A stretch of 64,000 nucleotides of DNA from Oscillospiraceae bacterium (GCA_017545185.1 JAFWQJ010000010.1:1-64000), one strand, 5' to 3'. Counted from the stretch's first letter, positions 8,677-17,593 are shown. Notes: generated by a model from the sequence alone, not told the origin. Made by a program: numbers and translations.

Positions 8677-9702
8677 ATGAAACACAAACTCTTACACCTC
8701 TTTGCAGCAATGAGCGGTGCGGTGCTGCTCTGCACGGCAGCATCCGCGCCCGCCGCTGCGGTCAGCGGCGCACTTTCCGAAAAGCAGCCGCCGGACGATA
8801 AAGTCATGATCGGCGACAGGCTGATCTATCATCTGAAGCTCGAATCGGATAACGATGGTTTCGTCACGCTCGTTACGCCGTATGATGACATCATCACCTT
8901 TACGCTGCGGCCTGACCGTGACGATAACAAATCGCTCCGGCAGACCCTTGATATCATCCTGAAGTATATTCCCAGTGCCGATTTCGAGCTGTTCCGGTCA
9001 CACGGTGCCTATACGGGAAACACCCTGAATTACAATCTGCGCGTCAACAATGATTCAAAAGGCTCTGCTGAAATTTCAGAGGCCCTTCTGCATGATCTTG
9101 CCGCAGCCGGACTGATCTGCGAATATTATACATGGGAGCAGGCAGGATATTATCAGGATGCGCATTATTCTTTCAATCTGTCCGCGTATACGGAATACGA
9201 TCTGGATACGAACACGGGTCAGGAACGCGACCTGACACCGCTCTGCAGCTTTCTTGCGGAGCATCATCCCGGCTGGACGATCGAAAACGAATACTGGAAA
9301 CTGAAGGACTATAACGAGGAAGGCGTAATGTACGAGTATTCGGAGCGGCACTGCCGGCTGCAGTGCAGCAGGGAGCATACCGCTGAGGAGACGATTGCCG
9401 TGCAGGCCGATCTTTACGAGGCATTTCCGGATGCAGTGAGTATCTGGGTGCAGGGTCCGCAGGACAACTATTCCAACGGCAATATCTTCATTGGCGAAAA
9501 CGCCCTTGCAACCCCCTGCGACGTCAACCTTGACTGCAGCGTGGACGTCGCAGACGCCGTGCTGCTCGCCAGATACATCAACAGCGACAGTGAGGCGGCA
9601 GTCTGTGAGCAGGGCATCCGCAATGCATCCGCGGACGGCAGCACACAGGTCACCACGGACGATATCACCCGCATCCTGATGAAAATCGCGAAGAAACAAT
9701 AA
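8677..9702 (+). CDS. Secreted dockerin protein with one copy of an unrecognised domain
   Basis: A 341-residue exported protein with a signal peptide (1 to about 28). A domain of roughly 230 residues that I cannot assign follows, then a type-I-like dockerin (about 281-341) with EF-hand-like loops DVNLDCSVDVAD and NASADGSTQVTTDD. The second loop is two residues longer than the canonical loop. The unassigned domain contains DLAAAGLICEYYTWE, FLAEHHPGW and ADLYEAFP motifs that recur in the next two proteins. No catalytic signature is seen. The gene begins 12 bp after the anti-sigma-like gene. The dockerin should dock onto a cohesin scaffold. Confidence 0.82.
   Translation: MKHKLLHLFAAMSGAVLLCTAASAPAAAVSGALSEKQPPDDKVMIGDRLIYHLKLESDNDGFVTLVTPYDDIITFTLRPDRDDNKSLRQTLDIILKYIPSADFELFRSHGAYTGNTLNYNLRVNNDSKGSAEISEALLHDLAAAGLICEYYTWEQAGYYQDAHYSFNLSAYTEYDLDTNTGQERDLTPLCSFLAEHHPGWTIENEYWKLKDYNEEGVMYEYSERHCRLQCSREHTAEETIAVQADLYEAFPDAVSIWVQGPQDNYSNGNIFIGENALATPCDVNLDCSVDVADAVLLARYINSDSEAAVCEQGIRNASADGSTQVTTDDITRILMKIAKKQ
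9532..9696 (+). repeat. Dockerin-coding segment nearly identical to 10659-10823
   Basis: Over 165 bp this segment differs from 10659-10823 at only three positions, all synonymous third-base changes by eye. The flanking domains are far more diverged. This points to recent duplication or gene conversion of the dockerin module. Confidence 0.9.
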
Positions 9703-9740
9703 TACGACATACGAACTGACAAAAAAAGGAGGATCATCCC

Positions 9741-10829
9741 ATGAAACACACACAGAAGATCTTTGCGGCACTGGCCGCGGGTGCGGTCATGCTCGGTTCT
9801 CTTTCGGTACTGCCCGCAGATGCGCTTTCTTATCTCGGAATGGGGCATTACAGCGGTGTGCTTCCCGAAAGTGCCCTGATAGATGACAAAGGCATGTTCC
9901 GCAGCAGCGGCGTCAGCAGTACAAACTACCGGGTCTATGTGCCGGTGCATTCAAACAATCTTTTCATGCTCGTGTTTCCGCACGAGACCGAACTGAGCTT
10001 CACCCTGCGCAAAGGGCTCGATGAGGAAGCCGCCGAAGAACAGGCACTTGCGATCATTCAGAAATATATCCCGGAGACGGTTTTCGGCCGTGCAGACGAC
10101 GCTTCCACCTGCCTTTACGGGCAGACATACGTCAATCAGGAAGGCGAAAAAAGCTATACGCTGTTCGCTGAAAGTGAAGCGGTACGCACCGCAGAGACTG
10201 CAGACAGCATCAAGCGAGAGCTTGCAGCCGCAGGACTGATCTCCGCATTTTACACCTGGGGAAAGTCCGCAGCTTACAACAACAGCCAGTATTTTTCCTG
10301 GAGCGTGTCCCCCTATACGGAATATGATGACACGACACATACCGGCACGCCGCGTGACCTGACACCGCTTCAGAGCCTTCTGGAGCAGCAGCACCCCGGC
10401 TGGAAGCTTGAGACCTATACCGAAACCGTTGATTTCCCCGACGGAGCAGGCGGCAATACTTCCTATCCGCTCCTGCAGTGCAAGGCCGGCCGTGACGGCG
10501 AAGTCCCTCTGGAGGAGTATATCCGCGTCGGTGCCGATCTTTACGAGGCGTTTCCGGAGACCGTCAGCATCTGGGCAACTTTCCCGCAGTTTGGCTGGGA
10601 TACCGGATATCTCGTCATCGGCGAGAATGCCCTTGCAGCAGACATGGACGTCAATCTGGACTGCAGCGTGGACGTTGCAGACGCCGTGCTGCTCGCCAGA
10701 TACATCAACAGCGACAGTGAGGCGGCAGTCTGTGAGCAGGGCATCCGCAATGCATCCGCGGACGGCAGCACACAGGTCACCACGGACGACATCACCCGCA
10801 TCCTGATGAAGATCGCGAAGAAAATCTGA
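9741..10829 (+). CDS. Secreted dockerin protein, paralogue of the preceding gene
   Basis: A 362-residue exported protein with signal peptide (1 to about 29), the same unassigned domain and a C-terminal dockerin (about 301-362). The shared motifs ELAAAGLISAFYTWG, LLEQQHPGW and ADLYEAFPETVSIW appear in the same order and spacing as in the upstream paralogue. An AAAAAAGGAGG site precedes the ATG at 9741, 38 bp after the previous stop. The dockerin is nearly identical at DNA level to the upstream one while the rest is clearly diverged, so the two probably share a cohesin partner but may present different versions of the domain. Confidence 0.82.
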   Translation: MKHTQKIFAALAAGAVMLGSLSVLPADALSYLGMGHYSGVLPESALIDDKGMFRSSGVSSTNYRVYVPVHSNNLFMLVFPHETELSFTLRKGLDEEAAEEQALAIIQKYIPETVFGRADDASTCLYGQTYVNQEGEKSYTLFAESEAVRTAETADSIKRELAAAGLISAFYTWGKSAAYNNSQYFSWSVSPYTEYDDTTHTGTPRDLTPLQSLLEQQHPGWKLETYTETVDFPDGAGGNTSYPLLQCKAGRDGEVPLEEYIRVGADLYEAFPETVSIWATFPQFGWDTGYLVIGENALAADMDVNLDCSVDVADAVLLARYINSDSEAAVCEQGIRNASADGSTQVTTDDITRILMKIAKKI

Positions 10830-10875
10830 ACCGCAAGCCACATGCACACATTACAGATAAAAGGAGGATTGTAAC

Positions 10876-13800
10876 ATGAAACACACAGGGCGCAGAATCC
10901 TTGCACTGCTGACGAGCGGTGCCGCGGCAGCCGGTATGGTGTCCGCCATGCCGTTTTCTGCGGGCGCAGAGGAATTTGTCCACGGCAAGCCGCGAAAGGT
11001 GATCGGCGGCGAAAAGCTGATCGAAAACATCGAAGAAGACGGTACTTTCTTCTATTACTACACGACAAACGACGGCCGGCGGTACTACACGGTTCTGGAA
11101 GACCACGATTACCCGCGGAGCTGCTCCACTTATGCTGCATTTTATCTTTCCCTGCCGAACGCATGGACACTCGATACCGCGGCAGAACGCCTCGGACAGA
11201 TCGTAACGGCACGCGCCGGCCATTCGGAATATGAATACAAGGATAACGATATCGTCGGCAACATAAAGAATACCAAGACGAATTTCTATTTCGGCATTTA
11301 CGACCCGAACCGCGACGATGATTTCTACGGCATCATTGCCGACCTGTACGATTATCTGCCGCAGCTCGGATTTGAGATCAACGGTTTTGCCTATTCTGCG
11401 GAATACGGCATTGCCAATAATTTTGAACCGGGCGGCTGGGGCTGGTATGAGGATCTTGATGCGGAAACGGTCGCTCAGGTGAATGCTTATCTGCAAAGCA
11501 TTGACAGCACGCTTTCTCTGAGCGAGGAAAATCCCCGTGTCGTCAGAAAAGACGGCGAGGACAGCTATGAGGATAACCGGTATTATCCGGAGCTCGCCGA
11601 AAAATTCGGCATCTGGCCGGGCGGTGCAAGAACCTGCGCATACACCCCGTTTTCTACCGCCGGATGGTATTCCGCAGCAAAGAAAGCCGGTGAAATTTCG
11701 GATGCAGCGGTGCAGGAGATCCGCTCTGCCTATCAGGTACCGGATTACTGCGCATCGTTCGAGCTGAACCTGACAGATGCTGCGCTCAAGGCACTCGCGG
11801 AAAAGATCGGCGTGCCGGCTCCCGCAGAGGGACAGCCGCTTGACAGCAGCCTTGTCGCAGAGGCACTGAACACCGGCTTTGCTGCGAAGATCCTTGCAAA
11901 TCCGAAGCGCTGGGAAGGGACCGGCGGCAGCGGCTACACCTACAAAGTGCAGCTCAATTCGATGAATAAGGGCATCAGGGACGAAGCCGCAAGACTGATC
12001 GCTTATATCAAACAGTACGGCACGGAGGATTTCACGATCCGTGCGGAAAAAGTCTATCCGGCCAGCACGCCGGATCAGATCGGTACATGGAAGCGCATCA
12101 GCGGCCTGCATGATTATTATGCGTCAAAGGATCAGACGCTCTCACCGGATAAGCAGTATTATTATGATACGGAATCCGGCAAAATGGTTGAGATTTCGCA
12201 CGCAGGAAATCCGGGCATGAGTCTGACACTCGCAGCAGAGGCCAAAGGCGATCCGGGCGAGCAGGCAGGACATGTCACAGCAATGACTGCACAGTTCCTC
12301 GGCGCCGGCTGCAAGATCGACTGCAAACCGATTTACATGGCGTATGACGGCAACTGCACGAATGATCCGGTCATTGATGCATATACTTATGAGATCACCA
12401 TTCCGAAGATGCGCAAGGGTCTGCAGGAAACCGCAGAAAAAATGTACCGCGAGCTTGCAGCAGGCGGCAGCACCGTCACGGACTGCATGTATTATCCGGA
12501 GTTCGGCTGGGTCAACGGCGTTCTTCCGGGCGGCTATACATATAACGCCGCACAGGCAGCCGCAATCGAACAATATCTGGCGGAGAAAGCACCGGATTTC
12601 CGGCTTGCAGCTGACGAAAGCCGGACGACCATGCAGATCGTCAGCAGGAATGCAGAGAATGCAGACAAAACAGCTGCTGTCTATGCAAATATCTTTGAGG
12701 CACTTGGTTACTGGCCGGATTCGCTGACAATTGAGGACGGCTGCGGACACGGCCTCGGCACCGACCTGAAAAAGGCGATCAATGCAGGCGTGCGCACCTG
12801 TGACTGGGGCGAAGCCGAGCGCGGTACGGATTTTTACAAGGATTACAAGTTCTTCTCAGCCAGTGAAGGCAATTACACAGAGCCTTATCCGTATGACGCC
12901 TATCCTTCTGAGACCTACATTCATAACAATTCGCTGTATTCGTTCAACATCTATGAGGGCAACCTTGCATTCCGGCTGACCGCTAACTGGTTCACTCCCG
13001 ATCCGTTCGTTTCATCCGATCCGGACGTGACCGCACTCTGCAAACAGTATCTGGGCTCCGCATACGACCGCTGGGTCGGAGACAACCTGTGCGTCATCCA
13101 GTTTTCGCCGAGCAGTGTCAAGGAAGCGGATATCCTTGCATTCAAGAATGCACTTGCGAAATCCGGAAAGCTCGCTGCTTTCTACGACCCCGGCAATGTC
13201 GCAACGGTCGAGATCAGCCTTCTCCATGATACGAGCGCACTGAGCTATCACGAAGCAGGCGCCGGCATCGTTTCGCCGAGTATCGAAGCGATCAAGGAAT
13301 GGCTGTCGGCATACCGTCCGGACTGCACCTATGAGGAAGGCGTGATCGATTCCTCAATGCGTTACGGCAGAACGGACTCCACCTATTTCCAGGTCAAGTC
13401 AAAGACACAGATGTCAGCGCAGCAGCTGCTGGAGCTGGCAGGAGACCTCTACCGCCTGACCGGTATGTGGCCGGAAATGGATCATCTCCTGACAAATGAT
13501 CCGGTCTATGCGTTCCGGAACAGCAGCTATCCGCCTGCAGCCGGGGAAAGCAAGGGCGAACCCTGCGAATGGCTGAGCGCATACATCGGAGAAAACGGCT
13601 TTGAACCGGGCTGGAGCGATCGTACCAAGTTTGATGCCAAGGGCATGTTCGGCAGCGCGGAAACCTATATCTACACGTTTGAAGACAGCGCGACCCTGAC
13701 TGTGTTCGAGCCGCTTTACCTCACGGTCGGATGCTATTCCGCCGCACTCAACTGTACAAATGAAACGCTTGAACGGCTGATCCAAGCGCGTGTTCCGTCC

Positions 13801-14472
13801 TATTGCAGAGTCAGCATCGAACCCAGCGGCCTGATCCTGATCCAGGATTACGCACGCAACTGCTTGGAACTCCCGGAAGAGGATGTGCGGGCGATCTACG
13901 ACGCACTGACAAAGGACGAACTGATCAGCGCATTCTTCCGCCCCGGCGATGTCGCCGCGGTTTGTCATTACGGCCTTGCAAGCAGAGATGCATTGCTCTA
14001 TAACGCAGACCGGATGTACAACGGCGGTGAGGTGCTGCAGACCATGCAGAACTGGCTGGAAGCAAACCGCCCGGGCTATACGGCAGAGGTCGTGACCGAC
14101 ACGGCACTCTCCGACGGCACAGCCTATATCAAGGTCACGCCGAAGGAAAAGATCAGCGGTGCGGAGATGTTCGCACTCGCAGCCGACCTCTTTAAGGTGA
14201 CCGAACAGACTCCGGAGCTCTCGTACATGCTGCCGAATATTCCGGAATATGCCGTGCGCAATGACAGATTCGTCACCCGCGGCGACATGAACGCGGACGG
14301 CAGACTGGATGTCTCCGATGCGGTCATGACTGCGCGGTATATCGCAGAGGACAAGGAGCTGGTCGTTTACGACAACGGCATCAGAAACGCTGATGTGACC
14401 GGTGACGGCAAGGTCAGCACGGATGACCTGACCATGATGCTCCGCGCGATCGCAAAGCAGATCAAGCTTTGA
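10876..14472 (+). CDS. Large secreted multi-repeat dockerin protein
   Basis: A 1198-residue exported protein with signal peptide (1 to about 31), roughly four diverged copies of the domain found singly in the two upstream proteins, and a C-terminal dockerin (about 1138-1198) with canonical loops DMNADGRLDVSD and DVTGDGKVSTDD. Repeat landmarks are AKSGKLAAFYDPG (near 13150), LTKDELISAFFRPG (near 13900), WLSAYRPD, WLEANRPGY, ELAGDLYRLTGMWPE and LAADLFKVTEQTPE. No catalytic motif, carbohydrate-binding module or known fold was recognised. An AAAAGGAGG site precedes ATG 10876. It is the last gene of the sigma operon and is followed by a terminator. Confidence 0.82.
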   Translation: MKHTGRRILALLTSGAAAAGMVSAMPFSAGAEEFVHGKPRKVIGGEKLIENIEEDGTFFYYYTTNDGRRYYTVLEDHDYPRSCSTYAAFYLSLPNAWTLDTAAERLGQIVTARAGHSEYEYKDNDIVGNIKNTKTNFYFGIYDPNRDDDFYGIIADLYDYLPQLGFEINGFAYSAEYGIANNFEPGGWGWYEDLDAETVAQVNAYLQSIDSTLSLSEENPRVVRKDGEDSYEDNRYYPELAEKFGIWPGGARTCAYTPFSTAGWYSAAKKAGEISDAAVQEIRSAYQVPDYCASFELNLTDAALKALAEKIGVPAPAEGQPLDSSLVAEALNTGFAAKILANPKRWEGTGGSGYTYKVQLNSMNKGIRDEAARLIAYIKQYGTEDFTIRAEKVYPASTPDQIGTWKRISGLHDYYASKDQTLSPDKQYYYDTESGKMVEISHAGNPGMSLTLAAEAKGDPGEQAGHVTAMTAQFLGAGCKIDCKPIYMAYDGNCTNDPVIDAYTYEITIPKMRKGLQETAEKMYRELAAGGSTVTDCMYYPEFGWVNGVLPGGYTYNAAQAAAIEQYLAEKAPDFRLAADESRTTMQIVSRNAENADKTAAVYANIFEALGYWPDSLTIEDGCGHGLGTDLKKAINAGVRTCDWGEAERGTDFYKDYKFFSASEGNYTEPYPYDAYPSETYIHNNSLYSFNIYEGNLAFRLTANWFTPDPFVSSDPDVTALCKQYLGSAYDRWVGDNLCVIQFSPSSVKEADILAFKNALAKSGKLAAFYDPGNVATVEISLLHDTSALSYHEAGAGIVSPSIEAIKEWLSAYRPDCTYEEGVIDSSMRYGRTDSTYFQVKSKTQMSAQQLLELAGDLYRLTGMWPEMDHLLTNDPVYAFRNSSYPPAAGESKGEPCEWLSAYIGENGFEPGWSDRTKFDAKGMFGSAETYIYTFEDSATLTVFEPLYLTVGCYSAALNCTNETLERLIQARVPSYCRVSIEPSGLILIQDYARNCLELPEEDVRAIYDALTKDELISAFFRPGDVAAVCHYGLASRDALLYNADRMYNGGEVLQTMQNWLEANRPGYTAEVVTDTALSDGTAYIKVTPKEKISGAEMFALAADLFKVTEQTPELSYMLPNIPEYAVRNDRFVTRGDMNADGRLDVSDAVMTARYIAEDKELVVYDNGIRNADVTGDGKVSTDDLTMMLRAIAKQIKL

Positions 14473-14531
14473 GCGGGATGCGCCTGCAGGCATTACGGGA
14501 CTGCGGGCCGTCTGCAAACAAAGCGTGATAT

Positions 14532-14566
14532 AAAAGGGCGCCGGCCTGCAAGCCGACGCCCTTCTT
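14532..14566. terminator. Bidirectional terminator between the ECF operon and the next leftward gene
   Basis: AAGGGCG-C-CGGC (14534-14545) pairs with GCCG-A-CGCCCTT (14552-14563), with A-rich and T-rich flanks on either side. It can serve both convergent units. Confidence 0.8.
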
Positions 14567-14571
14567 ATTAT

Positions 14572-15402
14572 TCATGTGTTTGTCTGCTGCTCAGCCGGCT
14601 GATACACCTCCGTGCCGAACAGCACACGCCCGAAGAAATCGCGGGTCTTTGCCTCTCCGAAGGTCTCCTTGAGCATGTCCGCAGAAGGACTGCCCTTTTC
14701 GAGCAGGCTTTCGCTGTAATTCTTCGTGATCTCGAACTGTCTGGCGGCCTCCTCCGCGGTACTCTTTTCCTGTCTCACCGATTCCTCCAGATACACCTCC
14801 AGCAGGCTCAGGAACAGCTCGCGGGTGCGATCGTCATCCCTGCTTTTCATCTTCTTGTAGACCGACGCGCTGAGATAGCTGTCATACCAGTGCGGCTCCG
14901 CGGGAAGATCGGTATCCCCCGAGAAAAACTGCGCCGCATTCCGGAGCGACGTCCGCACCTGCTGATAGTCCTGCGTGGCCGTGTCCCCGACCAGATCGTA
15001 AAACTCCGCGGAGAGCTTCCGCGTCCCCATGAAATACGTCACTTCCAGCCTGCAGAGCGGCATATTCTTTTCAAACGGCGTAAGCGTGAACGCCGCCGTC
15101 TGCCGCAGGCCGCTCTCCTTCGTCATGACCGAAAGATTGCCGAGCTCCTCCACGCGGTACTGCACGGTACGGAGCTTCGTCATGAGCGCGGGATGCAGCT
15201 CGGCGTATCCGCCGGTGTCCTGCTTCGTAATGGTATACCGCACCGAAACGGCGCGCACGCCCTCGTCGATCAGGGCGTTCATTGTTTTCCGGTTGCTGAC
15301 CGCGCGGACGATCAGAAGCCCGGCCGCCAGCAGAATGACCGGCAGCAATGTCAGCAGGATCAGCCCTGCTGCTTTCAGCTTTCCTCCGCGTTTTGCCTTC
15401 AT
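14572..15402 (-). CDS. Membrane-anchored protein of unknown function
   Basis: A 276-residue protein with a basic N-terminus, one hydrophobic segment (about residues 8-36) and an extracytoplasmic region of roughly 240 residues. The region has no motif I recognise; its C-terminal half is rich in charged helical sequence. The start is the ATG at 15402, seven bases after GGGAGGG. A longer frame starting at 15486 is unlikely because it would include that ribosome binding site. Single-gene unit sharing the terminator at 14532-14566. Confidence 0.65.
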   Translation of the reverse strand: MKAKRGGKLKAAGLILLTLLPVILLAAGLLIVRAVSNRKTMNALIDEGVRAVSVRYTITKQDTGGYAELHPALMTKLRTVQYRVEELGNLSVMTKESGLRQTAAFTLTPFEKNMPLCRLEVTYFMGTRKLSAEFYDLVGDTATQDYQQVRTSLRNAAQFFSGDTDLPAEPHWYDSYLSASVYKKMKSRDDDRTRELFLSLLEVYLEESVRQEKSTAEEAARQFEITKNYSESLLEKGSPSADMLKETFGEAKTRDFFGRVLFGTEVYQPAEQQTNT

Positions 15403-15602
15403 CGGCATTCCCTCCCGATTGTAACTGTTCATGCTCATAACTGTTATTATACCATATTGTCCGGCAAAATGCAATGTTTTCGGCACGAAAAATCAACCGG
15501 CGCGCAAGACTGCCCGCTGGACCCTTCGGATATGCAGGATTTCGGCGGAAGAAACGGAAAACAGCCGGAAGCATCTGCTCCCGGCCGTTTCGCTGTTCTG
15601 TG

Positions 15603-16019
15603 TTATCCCTCGATCTGAATCATGCGCTTCGGCGGCTCCTGCGGCTCCTTCTTCGGGATCGTCAGCTTCAGGACGCCGTTCTCAAAGCGTGCCCTGATAT
15701 CTTCCTCCGTGACGGCTTCACCCACGTAAAAGCTTCTGGAATACGTGCCGGAGAACCGCTCGCGGCGGAGATATCTGCCGTTTTCATCCTGTTCGTCGTT
15801 CTGCTGCGCGGATGACGCAGTGATATTGAGGTAGCCGTCCTTGAGGTCGGCGGTGACGTTTTCCTTTTCAATGCCGGGCAGGTCGATCAGCAGGGTGTAA
15901 TCCTGATCGGATTCCATCACATCTGTTTTCATCAACTGGGCAGCATTCCGCCCGCCGCCAAACGGATACTCAAACAGATCGTCAAACACATTTCTTCTGA
16001 ATACACTCGGTGCGAACAT
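15603..16019 (-). CDS. Small heat-shock protein, Hsp20/alpha-crystallin family
   Basis: A 138-residue ATP-independent chaperone that holds unfolding proteins. The alpha-crystallin domain spans about 30-130. It shows the conserved DLPGIEKENVTADLKDGYL strand region, and GVLKLTIPK close to the C-terminus. An RRERFSGTYSRSF segment corresponds to the usual family motif. AAAGGAG precedes the ATG. The promoter is perfect consensus and its -35 box lies inside a CIRCE operator, so repression by HrcA and heat induction are expected. Confidence 0.95.
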   Translation of the reverse strand: MFAPSVFRRNVFDDLFEYPFGGGRNAAQLMKTDVMESDQDYTLLIDLPGIEKENVTADLKDGYLNITASSAQQNDEQDENGRYLRRERFSGTYSRSFYVGEAVTEEDIRARFENGVLKLTIPKKEPQEPPKRMIQIEG

Positions 16020-16107
16020 AACGCAAAACTCCTTTCAAACAGTTGTATGAATCTTCGGAGCAGCGGGATCAGCCCCGCTCGGGGTATTGTTCCCTTGCTC
16101 TGCCCCT

Positions 16108-16136
16108 ATTATACCGCAATGCATTAGCACTGTCAA
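16108..16136 (-). promoter_or_regulatory. Promoter of hsp20
   Basis: On the minus strand, TTGACA (16136-16131) and TATAAT (16113-16108) are perfect consensus with 17-bp spacing. The -35 box overlaps the CIRCE element. Confidence 0.85.
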
Positions 16137-16150
16137 GTGGAGAGTGCTAA
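16124..16150. promoter_or_regulatory. CIRCE operator (HrcA binding site)
   Basis: TTAGCACTG-N9-GAGTGCTAA matches the CIRCE consensus TTAGCACTC-N9-GAGTGCTAA with one substitution (the last base of the left arm). HrcA bound here would block the hsp20 promoter. Confidence 0.92.
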
Positions 16151-16277
16151 TTTTCGGTTTTGCGTCACAATTTTTCACGCTGCGGACACAATTTTCACAC
16201 GGCATTGATGTTCCGATGCGCAGACGGCTTCAGATGCCCGTCTGAATCAATTATTTCCTTATATTTTTATGAAGTCA

Positions 16278-16306
16278 TTGACAAAGTGTACGATTCAAGG
16301 TATAAT
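16278..16306 (+). promoter_or_regulatory. Promoter of the flippase-like gene
   Basis: TTGACA (16278-16283) and TATAAT (16301-16306) are perfect consensus with a 17-bp spacer, about 55 bp upstream of the start codon. Confidence 0.8.
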
Positions 16307-16359
16307 AAGATTCGGTGTTGTTTTCCGCGCCGAAACTGCTTGGGGAAGGGAGGGCCTGC

Positions 16360-17409
16360 ATGGAGAAAAGGACACTGAAATATGTGCTGAATCTCCTGTT
16401 CGTTGCGCTGATCCTCGGGCTGACGTTCCGGCTGGTCTTTTCCGGACAGGAGATCCCTGAGATCATCGAGGACCTGAAAACGGCAAACCCGCTCTGGGTC
16501 GGAGCCGGCGTGCTGCTGGTATTCCTGCACGTTGCGGGAGAAGCCTCTGTCATTCATTATATGCTGCGGAAGCTCGAACAGAAAACGCCGTTCCTCCGCT
16601 GCCTGAAATATTCGTTCATCGGCTTTTTCTTCTCGGATATCACGCCGTCCGCATCCGGCGGCCAGCCGATGCAGATGGTCTATATGAAAAAGGACGGCAT
16701 CCGGTACGGGCATTCCGCGCTGATCATGATGCTGATCACGATCGCCTATAAGGCGGTGCTCGTCATTCTGGGCGGGCTGTTCCTGATCCTGCGGCGCGAG
16801 ACCGTCGCGGCGTATGCGAACAGGATGCTCTGGCTGCTGGTGCTCGGCTTTATCCTGAACATCGCGTTCATCGCGCTGCTGGTGCTGCTGGTCATCCGGC
16901 CGAAATGGGTGCGGAAGATCGGCCTGAAGATCATTCTGCGGCTCTCCATGCACCGGCTGATAAAGCAGAAAACGACCGACCGCCTGACCGCCAAGATCAA
17001 CCGTATCTGCGATACCTACACGGCGGGCGCGAAATATATCCGGAAGAATCCGCGCGTGATCCTGCGCATCTTCCTGCTGACGGCCGTTCAGCGGCTCTGT
17101 CAGTTTGCGGTCACATGGGTCGTGTACCGCGCATACGAGCTGAACAGCATCCGCTTTGTGGATATCCTCGCACTGCAGATCATGATCGCAGTTGCGGCGG
17201 AGATGCTGCCGCTGCCGGGTGCCGCGGGCATCACGGAGGGCTGCTTCCTGCTGACCTTCACCGGCATTTTCGGAAAGGATCTCGTCCGGCCTGCGCTGCT
17301 GCTCAGCAGAGGGCTTACCTATTATCTGGTATTGATCGCGGGCGGCATCGTCACATTCGCCGCGCATACGGCACTCGTCATCAAGGAACGGAAAAAATCA
17401 GAACCATAA
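16360..17409 (+). CDS. Flippase-like integral membrane protein (lysylphosphatidylglycerol synthase TM-region family)
   Basis: A 349-residue polytopic membrane protein with about 7-8 hydrophobic segments and the family's FSDITPSASGGQPMQM segment near residue 90. This is the UPF0104/AglD/MprF-N-like family. In MprF this region flips lipids, so a role moving a lipid or lipid-linked molecule across the membrane is plausible. The MprF C-terminal aminoacyl-transferase domain is absent. A GGGAGGG site supports the ATG at 16360. It is a single-gene unit between its own promoter and a terminator. Confidence 0.85.
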   Translation: MEKRTLKYVLNLLFVALILGLTFRLVFSGQEIPEIIEDLKTANPLWVGAGVLLVFLHVAGEASVIHYMLRKLEQKTPFLRCLKYSFIGFFFSDITPSASGGQPMQMVYMKKDGIRYGHSALIMMLITIAYKAVLVILGGLFLILRRETVAAYANRMLWLLVLGFILNIAFIALLVLLVIRPKWVRKIGLKIILRLSMHRLIKQKTTDRLTAKINRICDTYTAGAKYIRKNPRVILRIFLLTAVQRLCQFAVTWVVYRAYELNSIRFVDILALQIMIAVAAEMLPLPGAAGITEGCFLLTFTGIFGKDLVRPALLLSRGLTYYLVLIAGGIVTFAAHTALVIKERKKSEP

Positions 17410-17446
17410 AAAAGGACGCCGACAGCAGGTCAGCGTCCTTTTTGTT
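17408..17446. terminator. Bidirectional terminator
   Basis: AAAAAAGGACGCcGAC (from about 17409) pairs with GTCaGCGTCCTTTTT (to about 17443), A- and T-flanked. It sits between the flippase-like gene and the leftward 31-residue peptide gene. Confidence 0.8.
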
Positions 17447-17484
17447 TGATATACCGGCAGTCCCGTAAAGCCTGCACAGCCGGT

Positions 17485-17580
17485 TTACAGATCGTCGATC
17501 TCCGGAATGCTCTCCGTGATGACGTCCTCTGCCGCAAACATGATGATCTCCATTTCAGGAGCCGTATAGATTTCCTTCAT
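17485..17580 (-). CDS. 31-residue peptide with a Pro-Glu-x-Glu / Glu-Asp-Val-Ile pattern
   Basis: A short reading frame of 31 codons starting MKEIYTAPEMEII and containing AEDVITES, with a strongly acidic C-terminus (EIDDL). An ideal site GAGGAGG lies eight bases before the ATG. The start is 13 bp after the stop of the BspA-like surface-protein gene, so it is co-transcribed and perhaps translationally coupled. From memory, similar tiny proteins with a Y-x-x-P-E-x-E pattern are scattered through Clostridia, with no function I know. It has no signal peptide or membrane segment. It could be a precursor or signalling peptide; this is open. Confidence 0.6.
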   Translation of the reverse strand: MKEIYTAPEMEIIMFAAEDVITESIPEIDDL

Positions 17581-17593
17581 TGCTTTGTCCTCC

